A stretch of DNA of 64,000 nucleotides from Mycobacterium angelicum. Its GTDB lineage: Bacteria > Actinomycetota > Actinomycetes > Mycobacteriales > Mycobacteriaceae. The DNA lies in the NCBI RefSeq assembly GCF_002086155.1, contig NZ_MVHE01000002.1, positions 1-64,000 of the forward strand, written 5' to 3'. The notes under the pieces were generated by a model. It ran no database searches and had not been told where the DNA came from. It saw nothing but the letters and a program-made list of their open reading frames with translations. Numbering within the stretch: position 1 is the first letter of the stretch; every line of letters starts with the position of its first letter. A program made the translations under genes and the position numbers. Shown here piece by piece: positions 53,557-63,180 of the stretch.

Positions 53557-54810
53557 ATGTCGTACCAGCTGTCGTACCAGGAACTGACACAGCCCGAGCT
53601 TGCCGAGTTGATGCCCGAGCTGTTGCTCAGCGGTCACCTCATCGATCGCAGCGGCATGGGGCACGTCCTGGCCGCATTCGGCCAGGACGGCATGACCCAA
53701 GTCGCCATCGAGGAGTGGATGGGCGCCAGCCCCGTCTACACGCGGCGCATGCGGGCGGCTTTCGGGCTGACCGGGGACACCGTGGCCGACATCTTCAAGA
53801 TGATGCAGCTCGACGTCGGTGCACCGCCCCAGTTCATGGACTTCCGCTACTCGGTGATCGACGATCACCACGGCGAATTTCAGCTCGATCACTGCGGCGC
53901 GCTCCTCGACGTCGAACCGCTGGGCGACGTCGCGGTGCAGCACATGTGCCACGACATCGAGGACCCCACCTTCGAAGCGACCGCGATCGCAACCAATCCT
54001 CGTGCCCGCTTCACCCCGATTCATCGGCCGCCCAGGGTTCCGGCCGACCGCCACCCGCACTGCGCGTGGCAAGTCAGCATCGACCCGGAGAACGAGGCAC
54101 TGCCGATACCCGAGGAGGCGGGCGTCATCGGCGCCACGGAGGCCGCCGTCGTCAAGTTGTCACCCATCGATCCGTCCGACGAGGGGATAGCCGACTACCG
54201 GGGGGCGCTCACCGACGACGTCCAGTTCCACCAGTGGTCCCGTTCGGCGCTGGTGCGGATGGCCGAAGAGGTTGCGCTGCAACATCATCTGCTTTCCTTG
54301 TCGTTCGATCTGGCGTTGCGCGGCCGTTGCGACGCCGACCGCGCCACCGATCTGCTGCGCAAGCAGTTCACCGGTGTTGCCGGCGTGACGGCGGCACGAG
54401 TGCGCCGTTGTCTGGACACCGGAGTGAGTGCGGCGGATCTGGCTCGCATCGTGCGTCTGCATCCGGCGCTCAATCCTCTGCAGTACACCGAAATCGACGT
54501 GACGGTTCAGGGGGAGACCGTGCAGGTCCGGCTGCCCGGAAACGCACCCGCCATGCGGGACCGGGGCTGGGTGTGGACGATCGACACCGAGCACTGCGAA
54601 CCGCTGGAGGCCATTGCGGTAGGTGTCGACCCGCACTGGAACCAGCTGAGGGCCCGCCGCGACGGTACCGACCTGATCGTCGAGATCGCTTGGTCGCAGC
54701 ACACCGTGCAGCCGCGCGGTGAGGTCGCGATGACCGAGTTCTCCAAGGGTGCCGCCTTCGACTTCGCGGACCGCGGCATCCCGTTGCCGCTGACGCCGAT
54801 CCGGCACTAA
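53557..54810 (+). CDS. Conserved hypothetical protein, possible ATC-hydrolase-like fold
   Basis: A 417-residue protein without signal peptide or membrane segments. The middle has FRYSVIDDHHGEFQLDHCGALLDVEPLGD followed by HMCHDIEDPTFEATAIATNP, resembling the core of the L-2-amino-thiazoline-4-carboxylate hydrolase family, with Cys and His residues that could be catalytic. The N-terminal ~110 residues are helical (LLLSGHLIDRSGMGHVLAAFG). The assignment is by eye and could be wrong. ATG 53557 has a GGGGG purine block 4-5 bases upstream; ATG 53533 is an alternative. Divergent from the TetR gene, so possibly its target. Confidence 0.72.
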   Translation: MSYQLSYQELTQPELAELMPELLLSGHLIDRSGMGHVLAAFGQDGMTQVAIEEWMGASPVYTRRMRAAFGLTGDTVADIFKMMQLDVGAPPQFMDFRYSVIDDHHGEFQLDHCGALLDVEPLGDVAVQHMCHDIEDPTFEATAIATNPRARFTPIHRPPRVPADRHPHCAWQVSIDPENEALPIPEEAGVIGATEAAVVKLSPIDPSDEGIADYRGALTDDVQFHQWSRSALVRMAEEVALQHHLLSLSFDLALRGRCDADRATDLLRKQFTGVAGVTAARVRRCLDTGVSAADLARIVRLHPALNPLQYTEIDVTVQGETVQVRLPGNAPAMRDRGWVWTIDTEHCEPLEAIAVGVDPHWNQLRARRDGTDLIVEIAWSQHTVQPRGEVAMTEFSKGAAFDFADRGIPLPLTPIRH

Positions 54811-55105
54811 AGCGCTGTCAATAAAACCGACAAGTCGATCTTGACGAATTCCTTGTGCATTAAATGTCTAATCAATTGACGCGGCGATGTCCACGGATTG
54901 GACTACGGATAAACAATGCGTACGCAGGCGTCCGACGTGCGTATTAGCCTGTAGCGCACCGTGTTACAGACCTATATGCAACCATGGGTAGCGCTGTTGA
55001 GAAATTCTGATTGACGATTTTCTGGAATTGGTTTCATTGCGCCGAAGCCAGCATTAACATCGCCCACTAAACATCCAGACCTTCGCCGGAAAGGCAATAA
55101 CCTCA
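54811..55105. other. AT-rich intergenic region with a 6-bp inverted repeat
   Basis: About 295 bases with clearly lower GC than the flanks and no open reading frame of note. It contains TACGCA-N11-TGCGTA (54,921-54,943), about 165 bases before the lipoprotein start, and several TA-rich stretches suitable as promoters (for example near 54,850-54,880 and 55,050). It probably carries the promoter and regulatory sites for the lipoprotein/PPE pair. Confidence 0.5.
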
Positions 55106-55246
55106 ATGGGCACTGTTCGCAGTAAAAGAAAGTTCACCGTCCGGGTTCTTGCCGGCGTCACCGGCGCCGTCATCGCCGCGACCACACTGACGGGGTGCAA
55201 CGGCCGCACCGTAGCGCCGGATCACGTGGTGGCGCTCAGCCGTTAG
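55106..55246 (+). CDS. 46-residue putative lipoprotein
   Basis: A tiny gene encoding [20 protein letters not shown]..., a basic N-terminus and hydrophobic stretch ending in the lipobox LTGC (Cys31), then only 15 residues. GGAAAGG lies upstream of the ATG at 55,106. The stop is 16 bases before the PPE start, so the two are probably co-transcribed. The signal and lipobox make it more than a random frame, but a 15-residue mature peptide is unusually short. Confidence 0.6.
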   Translation: MGTVRSKRKFTVRVLAGVTGAVIAATTLTGCNGRTVAPDHVVALSR

Positions 55247-55262
55247 CGGGCGGACGAGCGCG

Positions 55263-57200
55263 ATGCTGTCGAATTTCGCCGTGTTGCCGCCGGAAGTGAA
55301 CTCAGCTCGGGTCTACGCCGGCTCGGGCCCCGCGCCGATGCTGTCGGCAGCTGCGGCCTGGAGTGACCTGGCCGCCGAATTGGACAGCGCGGCACTCGCT
55401 TTCGGGTCCGTGACGCAAGGCCTTGTCGCCGGGTCGTGGCAGGGACCGGCGTCGCTGGCAATGGCGGCCGCAACCGAACCGTATGTGTCGTGGCTGGCTA
55501 CGTCCGCGGCCCACGCGCAGGGGGCTGCCGCGTTGGCCCAGGTGGCCGCGACCGAGTTCGAGGCCGCCCTGGCGGCGACGGTGCCTCCGGCGGTCGTGGC
55601 GGCCAACCGCATTCAGGCGGTGTCGCTGGTGGCATCGAACTTCTTCGGACAGAACGCGCCGGCGATCGCGGCCATCGAGTCGGTGTATGAGCAGATGTGG
55701 GCCCAGGACGTCTCGGCGATGGCGGCCTACCACGCCGGCGCCGCACTGGTTGCCGGCGAGTTGTCGGGGTGGCAGCAGCGGCTGCAGGGATTGTTCTCCG
55801 TTGCGCAGCTGGCGAATACGGCCGGTTCGGGCAACGGCTCAACCGCCGCGAATGCCGCTGCGGCACAGACGGTTGCGCAGGTCATGGGCGGCAGCGGTAC
55901 TCCGATACCGTCGAGCGCGTATCTGTATCGCGCTGCCAGCCTCTACATCGAGCGCATGGTCCCGGGGGCCATCGCACAGGCACTCTTCACCCCGCAGGGT
56001 CTGTATCCGGTGATCGCGATCAAGAATCTGACCTTCGACAACTCGGTAGTCCAGGGGCTGACCATCCTTGATACCGCGATCCGCCAGCAGATCGCCGCCG
56101 GCAACAACGTCACCGTGTTCGGCTATTCCCAAAGCGCCTCGATGGCATCGCTGGAAATGGCAAAGCTGGCGGCTTCCCCCAATCCGCCGCGACCCGATCA
56201 GCTGTCCTTCACGCTGATCGGCAACCCCAACAACCCCAACGGTGGGGTGGCCGTGCGCTTCCCCGGAATTTCCATTCCGAGTATCGGAGTGACGGCCACC
56301 GCCGCGACCCCCAGCAATCTCTATCCGACCAACATCTACACACTCGAATACGACGGCGTCGCCGACTTCCCGCGCTACCCGCTCAACGTCCTGTCGACCC
56401 TCAACGCCGTCGCCGGGGCCTACTACGTGCACAGCAACTATTTCCTGCTGACACCTGCCCAGATCGATTCGGCGATTCCGTTGACAAACACCGTGGGCCC
56501 CACCATGACTCACTACTACGTCATCCCCACCAAGGATCTGCCGCTGTTGCAGCCGTTGCGCTCGCTGCCCGTCATCGGAGATCCGATCGCCGACCTGATC
56601 CAGCCGGACCTGCGAGTGCTCGTCAATCTCGGCTACGGCGATCCGGCTTACGGCTATTCAACCTCACCTCCGAATGTGCCTACGCCGTTCGGATTGTTCC
56701 CCGAGGTCAACCCGCTTGCCGTCGCCCACCTGCTGGCCGCGGGCACACAACAGGGGATCGGCGATTTCGTTTACGACATAACACATCTCGAGCTGCCGGA
56801 GCCGCCGTCGCTGCCGGACATCGCGACTCTGCTATCGCCGAACCCAAGCCCGACGCCCAGCTCCGGGGCGCCCCCGCCGTTCGTGATCGACGGCGTGATC
56901 GACGATCTGCAGGCGGCCAGCACCCACGCCGCCGACAGTCTGAGCAAGATCGCCGAGACGGGCTATGCGACCATGCTTCCCACCGCGGATCTGCTCAATG
57001 CGCTGCTGACCACCGCGCCCTCCTACAACCTCAATCTCTTCCTGGAGGGCATCAGACAGGCCGCCCACGGCGATCCGATGGGACTCGTCAATGCCGTCGG
57101 ATACCCGCTCGCCGCGGACACCGCCCTGCTTTCGGTGGCAGGCGCTCTGGAACTGCTCATCTTCATCAACGCCTCCCAAGCGATCTCCGCGAGTATTTGA
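55263..57200 (+). CDS. PPE protein with C-terminal PE-PPE serine-hydrolase domain
   Basis: A 645-residue protein. Residues 1-~175 are a PPE domain ([49 protein letters not shown]). From about 225 to 460 lies the PE-PPE alpha/beta-hydrolase domain with the nucleophile elbow [12 protein letters not shown] (GxSxS), after the typical segment [19 protein letters not shown]. Related proteins are secreted esterases or cutinase-like hydrolases acting on cell-wall lipids. The last ~100 residues are Pro/Ala-rich, followed by a hydrophobic end. It follows the 46-residue lipoprotein by 16 bases. Confidence 0.94.
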   Translation: MLSNFAVLPPEVNSARVYAGSGPAPMLSAAAAWSDLAAELDSAALAFGSVTQGLVAGSWQGPASLAMAAATEPYVSWLATSAAHAQGAAALAQVAATEFEAALAATVPPAVVAANRIQAVSLVASNFFGQNAPAIAAIESVYEQMWAQDVSAMAAYHAGAALVAGELSGWQQRLQGLFSVAQLANTAGSGNGSTAANAAAAQTVAQVMGGSGTPIPSSAYLYRAASLYIERMVPGAIAQALFTPQGLYPVIAIKNLTFDNSVVQGLTILDTAIRQQIAAGNNVTVFGYSQSASMASLEMAKLAASPNPPRPDQLSFTLIGNPNNPNGGVAVRFPGISIPSIGVTATAATPSNLYPTNIYTLEYDGVADFPRYPLNVLSTLNAVAGAYYVHSNYFLLTPAQIDSAIPLTNTVGPTMTHYYVIPTKDLPLLQPLRSLPVIGDPIADLIQPDLRVLVNLGYGDPAYGYSTSPPNVPTPFGLFPEVNPLAVAHLLAAGTQQGIGDFVYDITHLELPEPPSLPDIATLLSPNPSPTPSSGAPPPFVIDGVIDDLQAASTHAADSLSKIAETGYATMLPTADLLNALLTTAPSYNLNLFLEGIRQAAHGDPMGLVNAVGYPLAADTALLSVAGALELLIFINASQAISASI

Positions 57201-57403
57201 CCCGCCTCGACCCGACCGGCGTATCGGCAGGTGGCGCCGGGTTTCGCGCAGCCCGGATTCGGGCACGTCAATATATGCAGACGTGAGTCATTGGGTGAGC
57301 CGATGCCAAATTCGGTTTAGTAAACGAATGACCACTGGCATACGCATGTCTGGATTGCGAAATAGGCTGCCCCACAACCGAAGTAAGCTATTAGATTGTT
57401 TTC

Positions 57404-57421
57404 AGTATACAAGTGTGTACT
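57404..57421. promoter_or_regulatory. Operator-like palindrome AGTATAC-AAGT-GTGTACT
   Basis: An 18-base inverted repeat with 6 of 7 positions paired and a 4-base centre, typical in size for TetR-family repressors. It ends 10 bases before the ATG of the ferredoxin reductase gene, inside an AT-rich stretch suitable for the promoter. The rest of the 57,201-57,431 gap shows only a weak GC hairpin (57,237-57,256) after the PPE stop that might act as a terminator. Confidence 0.55.
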
Positions 57422-57431
57422 ATTTAAAACT

Positions 57432-58541
57432 ATGGCGGAACGGGGTGCCCGGCCACACGTCCCACGGGGACGTCGGTTGTTTCTGCGAGCGGTTCGGCGG
57501 TTGTTCAGTCCGCTGCAGCCCGACGACTACCTCGAGATGATCAATCCACTGTGGACCACTAAGGAACTGCGCGGAAAGGTCGAACGCGTCGAGCAACAGG
57601 GCTCGGAAGCGGCCAGCATTCTGATTCGGCCGGGCTACGAATGGCCTGGTCACGAGCCCGGCCAGTACGTCCGCCTGGGTGTGGTTGTCGATGGCGTCTA
57701 CCACTGGCGCGCCTATTCGCTGACCTCGGATCCGGTACCGGAGGACGGCTTGATCAGCGTGACGCCGAAGAAGGTGGACGCCGGTGTGGTCTCGCCCTAT
57801 CTGGTGCAGAAGATCCAGCCCGGCGATCTGGTCCGGCTGGGCGAAATCGAGGGAGTGTTCACGCTGCCGGACCCGCTCCCGCCCAAAATGCTGTTCATCA
57901 GCGCGGGCAGCGGCATCACGCCGATCATCAGCATGCTGCGCAGTCTCGATCATCGCGACGGGTTGGGCCCGCAAGGGTGCGATGCGATGGTCATGCATTC
58001 CGCCCGGACCCGCGACCAGGTGATGTTCTTGTCCGTTCTCGAGGACCTCGATAGCCGCCACGACCGAATGCGGCTGGACTTGCGCCTCACCTCAGAGCGT
58101 GGCCGCTTGTCGCCGGGCGATTTGGACGAGGTGTGCCCCGACTGGCGCGAACGCGAAGCGTTCTGCTCCGGCCCCGGCGAAATGCTCGACGCGCTGATCG
58201 AGCACTGGGGGGCCAATGGCGACCCCGGTCGGCTGCATTTCGAGCGGTTCCAGCCGAAAATCGGCGGCGACGCCGCCGCCGGTGAAGGCGGCGATGTCTG
58301 TTTTCTCGACAGCGACAAAAAGGTCGAATGTGACGGCGGCACATCGATTTTGGAGGCCGGCGAACAGGCCGGCCTGAACCTCGCCTATGGCTGCCGAATT
58401 GGAATCTGCCACACCTGCGTCGGCACGCTGAAATCGGGCAAGCTGCGTGATCTGCGCTCGGGTGACGTCATCGCGCCCAGCGGGCAGGACGTGCGGATCT
58501 GTATCAACACCGCCGAAGGTGATGTCGAACTAGAACTTTGA
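57432..58541 (+). CDS. Ferredoxin-NAD(P)H reductase with 2Fe-2S domain, desaturase partner (Rv3230c-like)
   Basis: A 369-residue three-domain reductase. FAD domain with RAYSLTSDP, NAD(P) domain with FISAGSGITPIISMLR, and a C-terminal plant-type 2Fe-2S domain with YGCRIGICHTC and a later Cys in VRICINTAEG. This is the layout of Rv3230c, which passes electrons to the DesA3 acyl-CoA desaturase. The desaturase gene follows after 15 bases, so they form one operon. ATG 57432 is used; an in-frame start 36 bases upstream would overlap the palindromic operator. Confidence 0.92.
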   Translation: MAERGARPHVPRGRRLFLRAVRRLFSPLQPDDYLEMINPLWTTKELRGKVERVEQQGSEAASILIRPGYEWPGHEPGQYVRLGVVVDGVYHWRAYSLTSDPVPEDGLISVTPKKVDAGVVSPYLVQKIQPGDLVRLGEIEGVFTLPDPLPPKMLFISAGSGITPIISMLRSLDHRDGLGPQGCDAMVMHSARTRDQVMFLSVLEDLDSRHDRMRLDLRLTSERGRLSPGDLDEVCPDWREREAFCSGPGEMLDALIEHWGANGDPGRLHFERFQPKIGGDAAAGEGGDVCFLDSDKKVECDGGTSILEAGEQAGLNLAYGCRIGICHTCVGTLKSGKLRDLRSGDVIAPSGQDVRICINTAEGDVELEL

Positions 58542-58556
58542 CCGGAAGGAGTCCCG

Positions 58557-59984
58557 GTGACTGCAACTGTGGAAACCTCGCAAAGCCCCCTCGCTCGCTT
58601 GACCGAACAGGAGCGGGAGAAACTCGCCAAGGAGCTCGACGCGATCCACGACGAGGTGTTCGCCGATCTGGGCGACCGTGATCGCCGCTATATCAAGACG
58701 GTGATCTCGGCGCAGCGCCAGATCGTCGTGGCCGGACGAGTACTGCTGCTGGCGTCGCGATCGCGAACCTGCTGGGTGCTCGGCACGGCGTGCCTAGCCA
58801 TGGCGAAGATCTTGGAGAACATGGAGATCGGCCACAATGTCATGCACGGGCAATGGGATTGGATGAACGATCCGGATATCCATTCCTCGGTATGGGACTG
58901 GGACACCGCCTCGACCGCGGAAGCCTGGAAGCACTCGCACAACTACATCCATCACACGTATACGAACATTCGCGGCAAGGACAAGGATCTCGGCTACGAG
59001 ATCATGCGCATCGACGCGAATCAGAAGTGGCGCCGGGCTTATCTGCTGCAACCGCTGTACAACCTGCTGCTGATGGCGCTGTTCGAGTGGGGCGTGGCGG
59101 TGCACGATATGGATATCGACGCCATTCGCGCTCGGGAGAAGCCGTGGCCGGAGGTGCGTAAAGATCTGAAAGGGATTGCGGGAAAGGCGCGTTCGCAGAT
59201 CATCAAGGACTACCTCGGCTGGCCGCTGATCAGTGCGGGCGCCTATGCGCTGACCCAGCTGGCCCTCGGCGGCCGCCTCGAACAGCCGCCGGTCTCCCGG
59301 GCCGGCAGAACGCTGCGCAGGGTCTCGAGGCTGGTTTCGGGCCGGGTTCCGGGGCAGGGACGTCTTGGCGCGTCAGCCAGCTTTCTCGACCGGGTAGCGC
59401 CCGGCGTGGAAAGCACTTACCTGCGCACCCTGGCCGCCGACGCGCTGGCCAACGTCGTCCGCAACGTGTGGGCCCACGCAATCATCTTCTGCGGCCATTT
59501 CCCCGATCAGACATACACTTTCAGCCAGCAAGAGGTCGAAGACGAGACGCGCGGTGGCTGGTATGTGCGTCAGATGGTCGGCGCGGCGAACATCGAGGGC
59601 AGCCCGTTGTTCCACATCATCAGCGGCAATCTGGGTTATCAAGTAGAGCACCATCTGTATCCGGACATGCCCAGCAGCCGATACTCCGAGATCGCACCGA
59701 AGATCAAAGACATCTGTGCGCGCTACGAACTGCCGTACAACTCGGGGCGTTTCTCGAAACAGTGGTACACCGTCCACCGCACCATCTTCCGGCTGGCGTT
59801 CCCCGGCGGTGAGCCACGACCGAAGCCGGGACCGTACCGGAGCGAGGAAAGACGTCCCGGGCCGGCCGATAAGGGCGAAGCGGCGCGCTTCCGCGACCGC
59901 GTTCCGGCCGAACATCCGGCGGCCGGACCCGAGCACGAGTCAAGCGGCGTGCAGGTGCAACCGCCGCCGCGAGGTAAGGACTGA
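58557..59984 (+). CDS. Acyl-CoA/fatty-acid desaturase, DesA3-like
   Basis: A 475-residue membrane di-iron desaturase. Three His boxes are present: HNVMH (93-97), HSHNYIHH (126-133) and QVEHH (near 364). In M. tuberculosis DesA3 (Rv3229c, ~427 residues) makes oleoyl-CoA from stearoyl-CoA with the help of Rv3230c. This protein is longer by about 48 residues, largely a polar Pro/Glu/Arg-rich C-terminal tail. GTG start with GGAAGGAG upstream. Whether it is the main DesA3 or a paralogue cannot be told from this window. Confidence 0.92.
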   Translation: MTATVETSQSPLARLTEQEREKLAKELDAIHDEVFADLGDRDRRYIKTVISAQRQIVVAGRVLLLASRSRTCWVLGTACLAMAKILENMEIGHNVMHGQWDWMNDPDIHSSVWDWDTASTAEAWKHSHNYIHHTYTNIRGKDKDLGYEIMRIDANQKWRRAYLLQPLYNLLLMALFEWGVAVHDMDIDAIRAREKPWPEVRKDLKGIAGKARSQIIKDYLGWPLISAGAYALTQLALGGRLEQPPVSRAGRTLRRVSRLVSGRVPGQGRLGASASFLDRVAPGVESTYLRTLAADALANVVRNVWAHAIIFCGHFPDQTYTFSQQEVEDETRGGWYVRQMVGAANIEGSPLFHIISGNLGYQVEHHLYPDMPSSRYSEIAPKIKDICARYELPYNSGRFSKQWYTVHRTIFRLAFPGGEPRPKPGPYRSEERRPGPADKGEAARFRDRVPAEHPAAGPEHESSGVQVQPPPRGKD

Positions 59985-60023
59985 CGCAGCGGCCCCTTGG
60001 CCGCCCCCTATGCTTGAGCGCTA

Positions 60024-61259
60024 ATGGTCGAGACAACCACGTGCGCGATCATCGGCGGCGGCCCGGCTGGCATGGTGCTCGGGCTGTTGCTGGCCCGAGC
60101 GGGCGTCGAGGTCACCTTGCTGGAGAAGCACGGCGACTTCTTGCGCGATTTCCGCGGCGACACCGTACATCCGACCACGATGCGGTTGCTCGACGAGCTG
60201 GGGCTGTGGCAGCGGTTCGCGGACTTGCCCTACACCGAGGTACGCAAGGCGAAGTTGGACTTGGACGGCCGCTCGGTGACCTACGTCGACTTCGAGCGGC
60301 TCAGGCAGCCATATCCCTATATCGCGATGGTGCCGCAGTGGGACCTGCTGAACCTGCTCGCCGACGCCGCCCAATCCGAGCCCAGCTTCACGTTGCGGAT
60401 GAATACCGAGGTCACCGGCCTGCTGCGCGAGGCCGGCAAGGTCACCGGCATCCGCTACCAGGGACCCGACGGCCCCGGCGAACTGCGGGCCGAATTGACC
60501 GTGGCATGCGACGGCCGCTGGTCGATCGCCCGCCACCAGGCCGGCTTGCGGACCCGCGAATACCCGGTCAATTTCGATGTCTGGTGGTTCCGGCTGCCGC
60601 ATGAAGGCGATGTGGAATTCTCCTTCCTGCCCCGGATCGCACCCGGCAAGGCCCTCGGGGTAATTCCGCGTGAGGGTTATTTTCAGATCGCTTACATAGG
60701 ACCCAAGGGCGGCGACGCCGCGCTGCGCGCGCGAGGCATCGCCGAATTTCGCCGCGAGGTCGCTGCGCTGGTCCCGGAAGCGGCCGACGCGGTGGCGACG
60801 CTGGAGTCCATGGACGATGTCAAGCACCTTGATGTTCGGGTGAATCGGTTGCGGCGCTGGCACATTGACGGCTTGCTGTGCATTGGTGACGCGGCGCACG
60901 CGATGTCACCGCTGGGTGGTGTCGGCATCAATCTCGCGGTCCAGGATGCCGTCGCGGCCGCGACCATTCTGGCCGAACCCCTGCGCCGGCATCGGGTCAC
61001 CGATCGCGACCTGGCCGCCGTGCGCCGTCGGCGCGCGTTCCCCACCGCGGTAACCCAAACGGTGCAACGGATTTTGCAGCGCCGACTCGTTGGCCCACTG
61101 CTCGACGGTGCGGATCCCACGCCTCCGGCGGCGCTGCTCGGTATCGTTGCGCGGCTGCCGTGGCTGGCGGCGGTGCCCGCATATTTCATCGGTGTCGGCG
61201 TGCGGCCCGAACATGCTCCCGCGTTCGCACGCCGCGGACCCGGTGACGGCAATGGCTGA
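60024..61259 (+). CDS. FAD-dependent monooxygenase (PHBH-like hydroxylase)
   Basis: A 411-residue flavoprotein. N-terminal GxGxxG motif AIIGGGPAGMVLGLLLARAG, the family motif VACDGRWSIAR (DG) and the C-terminal GDAAHAMSPLGGVGINLAVQDA that binds the FAD ribityl and pyrophosphate. This is the class A aromatic hydroxylase fold. It fits the position of M. tuberculosis Rv1751 (FAD oxidoreductase) in the syntenic order, though it is shorter. Its end overlaps the next gene by 8 bases, so they are co-transcribed. Confidence 0.9.
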   Translation: MVETTTCAIIGGGPAGMVLGLLLARAGVEVTLLEKHGDFLRDFRGDTVHPTTMRLLDELGLWQRFADLPYTEVRKAKLDLDGRSVTYVDFERLRQPYPYIAMVPQWDLLNLLADAAQSEPSFTLRMNTEVTGLLREAGKVTGIRYQGPDGPGELRAELTVACDGRWSIARHQAGLRTREYPVNFDVWWFRLPHEGDVEFSFLPRIAPGKALGVIPREGYFQIAYIGPKGGDAALRARGIAEFRREVAALVPEAADAVATLESMDDVKHLDVRVNRLRRWHIDGLLCIGDAAHAMSPLGGVGINLAVQDAVAAATILAEPLRRHRVTDRDLAAVRRRRAFPTAVTQTVQRILQRRLVGPLLDGADPTPPAALLGIVARLPWLAAVPAYFIGVGVRPEHAPAFARRGPGDGNG

Positions 61260-62250
61260 CGACACGGCGCCGGTGCGGATCGGCATCCTGGGTGCGGCGC
61301 GCATCGCACCGATGGCCCTGGTTCACCCGGCCAGGGAAAGTCCCGACGTAGTGGTAACCGCGGTGGCCGCACGCGATGTGGCGCGGGCTCGAGACTTCGC
61401 CACCAAACACCGCATCGCCCGGGTGCACGGCAGCTACGAGGCGCTGATCGCCGACCCAGACCTCGACGCCGTATACAACCCGCTGCCCAACGGCTTACAC
61501 GGCCACTGGACCCGAGCGGCGCTGTCCGCCGGCAAGCATGTGCTGTGTGAAAAACCGTTCACCGCCAACGCCGCCGAGGCCCGCGATATCGCGGCCGTGG
61601 CCGCGGCGTCGGATCGGGTTGTCATGGAGGCGTTCCACTATCGCTACCACCCGCTGACGTTGCGGATCGAAGAGATCATCGCCTCGGGTGAACTGGGCAC
61701 GCTGCAGCGGGTGGAGACGGCCATGTGTTTCCCGCTGCCGAAGTTCTCTGACATCCGCTACAACTTCTCACTGGCCGGCGGCGCGCTGATGGACGCGGGT
61801 TGTTACGCGGTACACATGGCGCGCACCTTCGGCGGTGGGACTCCGGAAGTCGTTTCGGCGCAAGCCAAACTGCGTGACGCCGAAGTCGACCGGGCGATGA
61901 CGGCCGAGTTGCGGTTTGCCGATGGGCATACCGGCCGGATCCGTTGTTCGATGTGGTCAACGGATCTACTGGCGATGGGCGCCACGGTGATCGGCGATCG
62001 CGGGCGGTTGCGGGTGCTGAACCCCGTCGTGCCGCAGCTCTTTCACCGGCTCACCGTCGCGTCGGAAGCCGGCAAACGGGTGGAGCGGTTCGGGCGTCGC
62101 CCGTCGTACGCCTATCAGCTGGACGCGTTCGGGGCCGCGGTGCTGCGCGGTGCGGCGGTGCAGACGACGCCCGAAGACGCGGTGCAGAACATGACCGTCA
62201 TCGATGCGATCTACCGTGCCGCCGGCCTGCCGCTGCGACAACCCTGCTGA
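61252..62250 (+). CDS. Gfo/Idh/MocA family oxidoreductase
   Basis: A 332-residue NAD(P)-dependent sugar/polyol dehydrogenase-like protein. Rossmann motif RIGILGAARIAPMAL at the N-terminus, the family motif CEKPF in KHVLCEKPFTANAAEA and the active-site segment DAGCYAVHMAR. Substrate unknown; known members oxidise inositol, glucose or related ring compounds. It overlaps the monooxygenase stop and faces a sugar-isomerase-like gene. Confidence 0.92.
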   Translation: MADDTAPVRIGILGAARIAPMALVHPARESPDVVVTAVAARDVARARDFATKHRIARVHGSYEALIADPDLDAVYNPLPNGLHGHWTRAALSAGKHVLCEKPFTANAAEARDIAAVAAASDRVVMEAFHYRYHPLTLRIEEIIASGELGTLQRVETAMCFPLPKFSDIRYNFSLAGGALMDAGCYAVHMARTFGGGTPEVVSAQAKLRDAEVDRAMTAELRFADGHTGRIRCSMWSTDLLAMGATVIGDRGRLRVLNPVVPQLFHRLTVASEAGKRVERFGRRPSYAYQLDAFGAAVLRGAAVQTTPEDAVQNMTVIDAIYRAAGLPLRQPC

Positions 62251-62253
62251 ACA

Positions 62254-63072
62254 TCACCGCGGGAGCTGCGCCAGCAAACGCCGTGCCGCCTCAACGCACG
62301 GCCGGAGCCGATCAGCGGGGCCGACGCCCGCCAGCGCCGACAACCGTTGCGGCACTTCGAGTTCCAGCACGATACCGGCCGGAAGCACCGACAGTATGTC
62401 GCGCAGCGGCAATTCGCCCTGCCCGGGGACCATGCGTTCGAACATCGCTTCTTCCATGTAGTTGTCGGCGCGCGGCTGCAGTGTCGTGTCGTTGAGTTGG
62501 GCATAGCCGATCAAGCCGGCGTCGACGGCCGCGAGGTCGCAGACGCTGGCTCCTGACCGAACCAGATGCATGGTATCGATCAGTAGCTGGAAGTCAGGCC
62601 GGCCGACATGTGCGACCGCGGCAAGTGCGGTGGGCAGGTCGCCGACCGTCAGGCCCGGCACCGGTTCGACGACCGTCGCGAGTCCGCGCTCGGCGGCAAG
62701 CCCGGCCAGCGCGCCGAATTGGTCGAAGGTTCGGGAAGTATCGGGGTCCAGGCTGACGACGTTGATCCGGGCAGCGCCGAGTTCGGCCAGCACATCAAGG
62801 TCCGGGCACAGGTCCGCGGCCTCGGCGTTGGGCAGTACCAGGAATCCGTCGCCCAGCGAGATCGTCACGCCGCGGTGGTGCAGTGCGGCCACCAGGTCCT
62901 TCCTCAGGGCGGCGTCGTCGCGCAGTGAGAAGGGCGGATAGCCCAGCGGTACCAGCGCGCTGCCCCGCACCCACATCGAGATGCAGCGGCATTCGAGATC
63001 GGCGGCCAAATCGACGAACTTCACCGGCGGAAGTCCGAATACGCTCAGGAATCCAATACCAAGCTGGTTCAT
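62254..63072 (-). CDS. Sugar phosphate isomerase/epimerase family (TIM-barrel) protein
   Basis: A 272-residue xylose-isomerase-like/AP-endonuclease-2-type TIM barrel. Recognisable strands and metal-site residues include VVEPVPGLTVGD (Glu), DFQLLIDTMHLVRSG (Asp, His), YAQLNDTTLQ and the Glu near the end (IVLELEVPQ). Members isomerise or epimerise sugars and inositols. It is convergent with the Gfo/Idh gene (3 bases apart), which may indicate a shared polyol or sugar pathway. The divergent side faces the small secreted protein. Confidence 0.88.
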   Translation of the reverse strand: MNQLGIGFLSVFGLPPVKFVDLAADLECRCISMWVRGSALVPLGYPPFSLRDDAALRKDLVAALHHRGVTISLGDGFLVLPNAEAADLCPDLDVLAELGAARINVVSLDPDTSRTFDQFGALAGLAAERGLATVVEPVPGLTVGDLPTALAAVAHVGRPDFQLLIDTMHLVRSGASVCDLAAVDAGLIGYAQLNDTTLQPRADNYMEEAMFERMVPGQGELPLRDILSVLPAGIVLELEVPQRLSALAGVGPADRLRPCVEAARRLLAQLPR

Positions 63073-63180
63073 TTTCGCCCGCTCAGCCTACAAACCCAGG
63101 GGTTTCGATGCGGTACGTGGTGGGTATTCGTATTGATTACCTATGGTCATTGGAGAAACCGGCCGAAGGGAGGGACGGAA

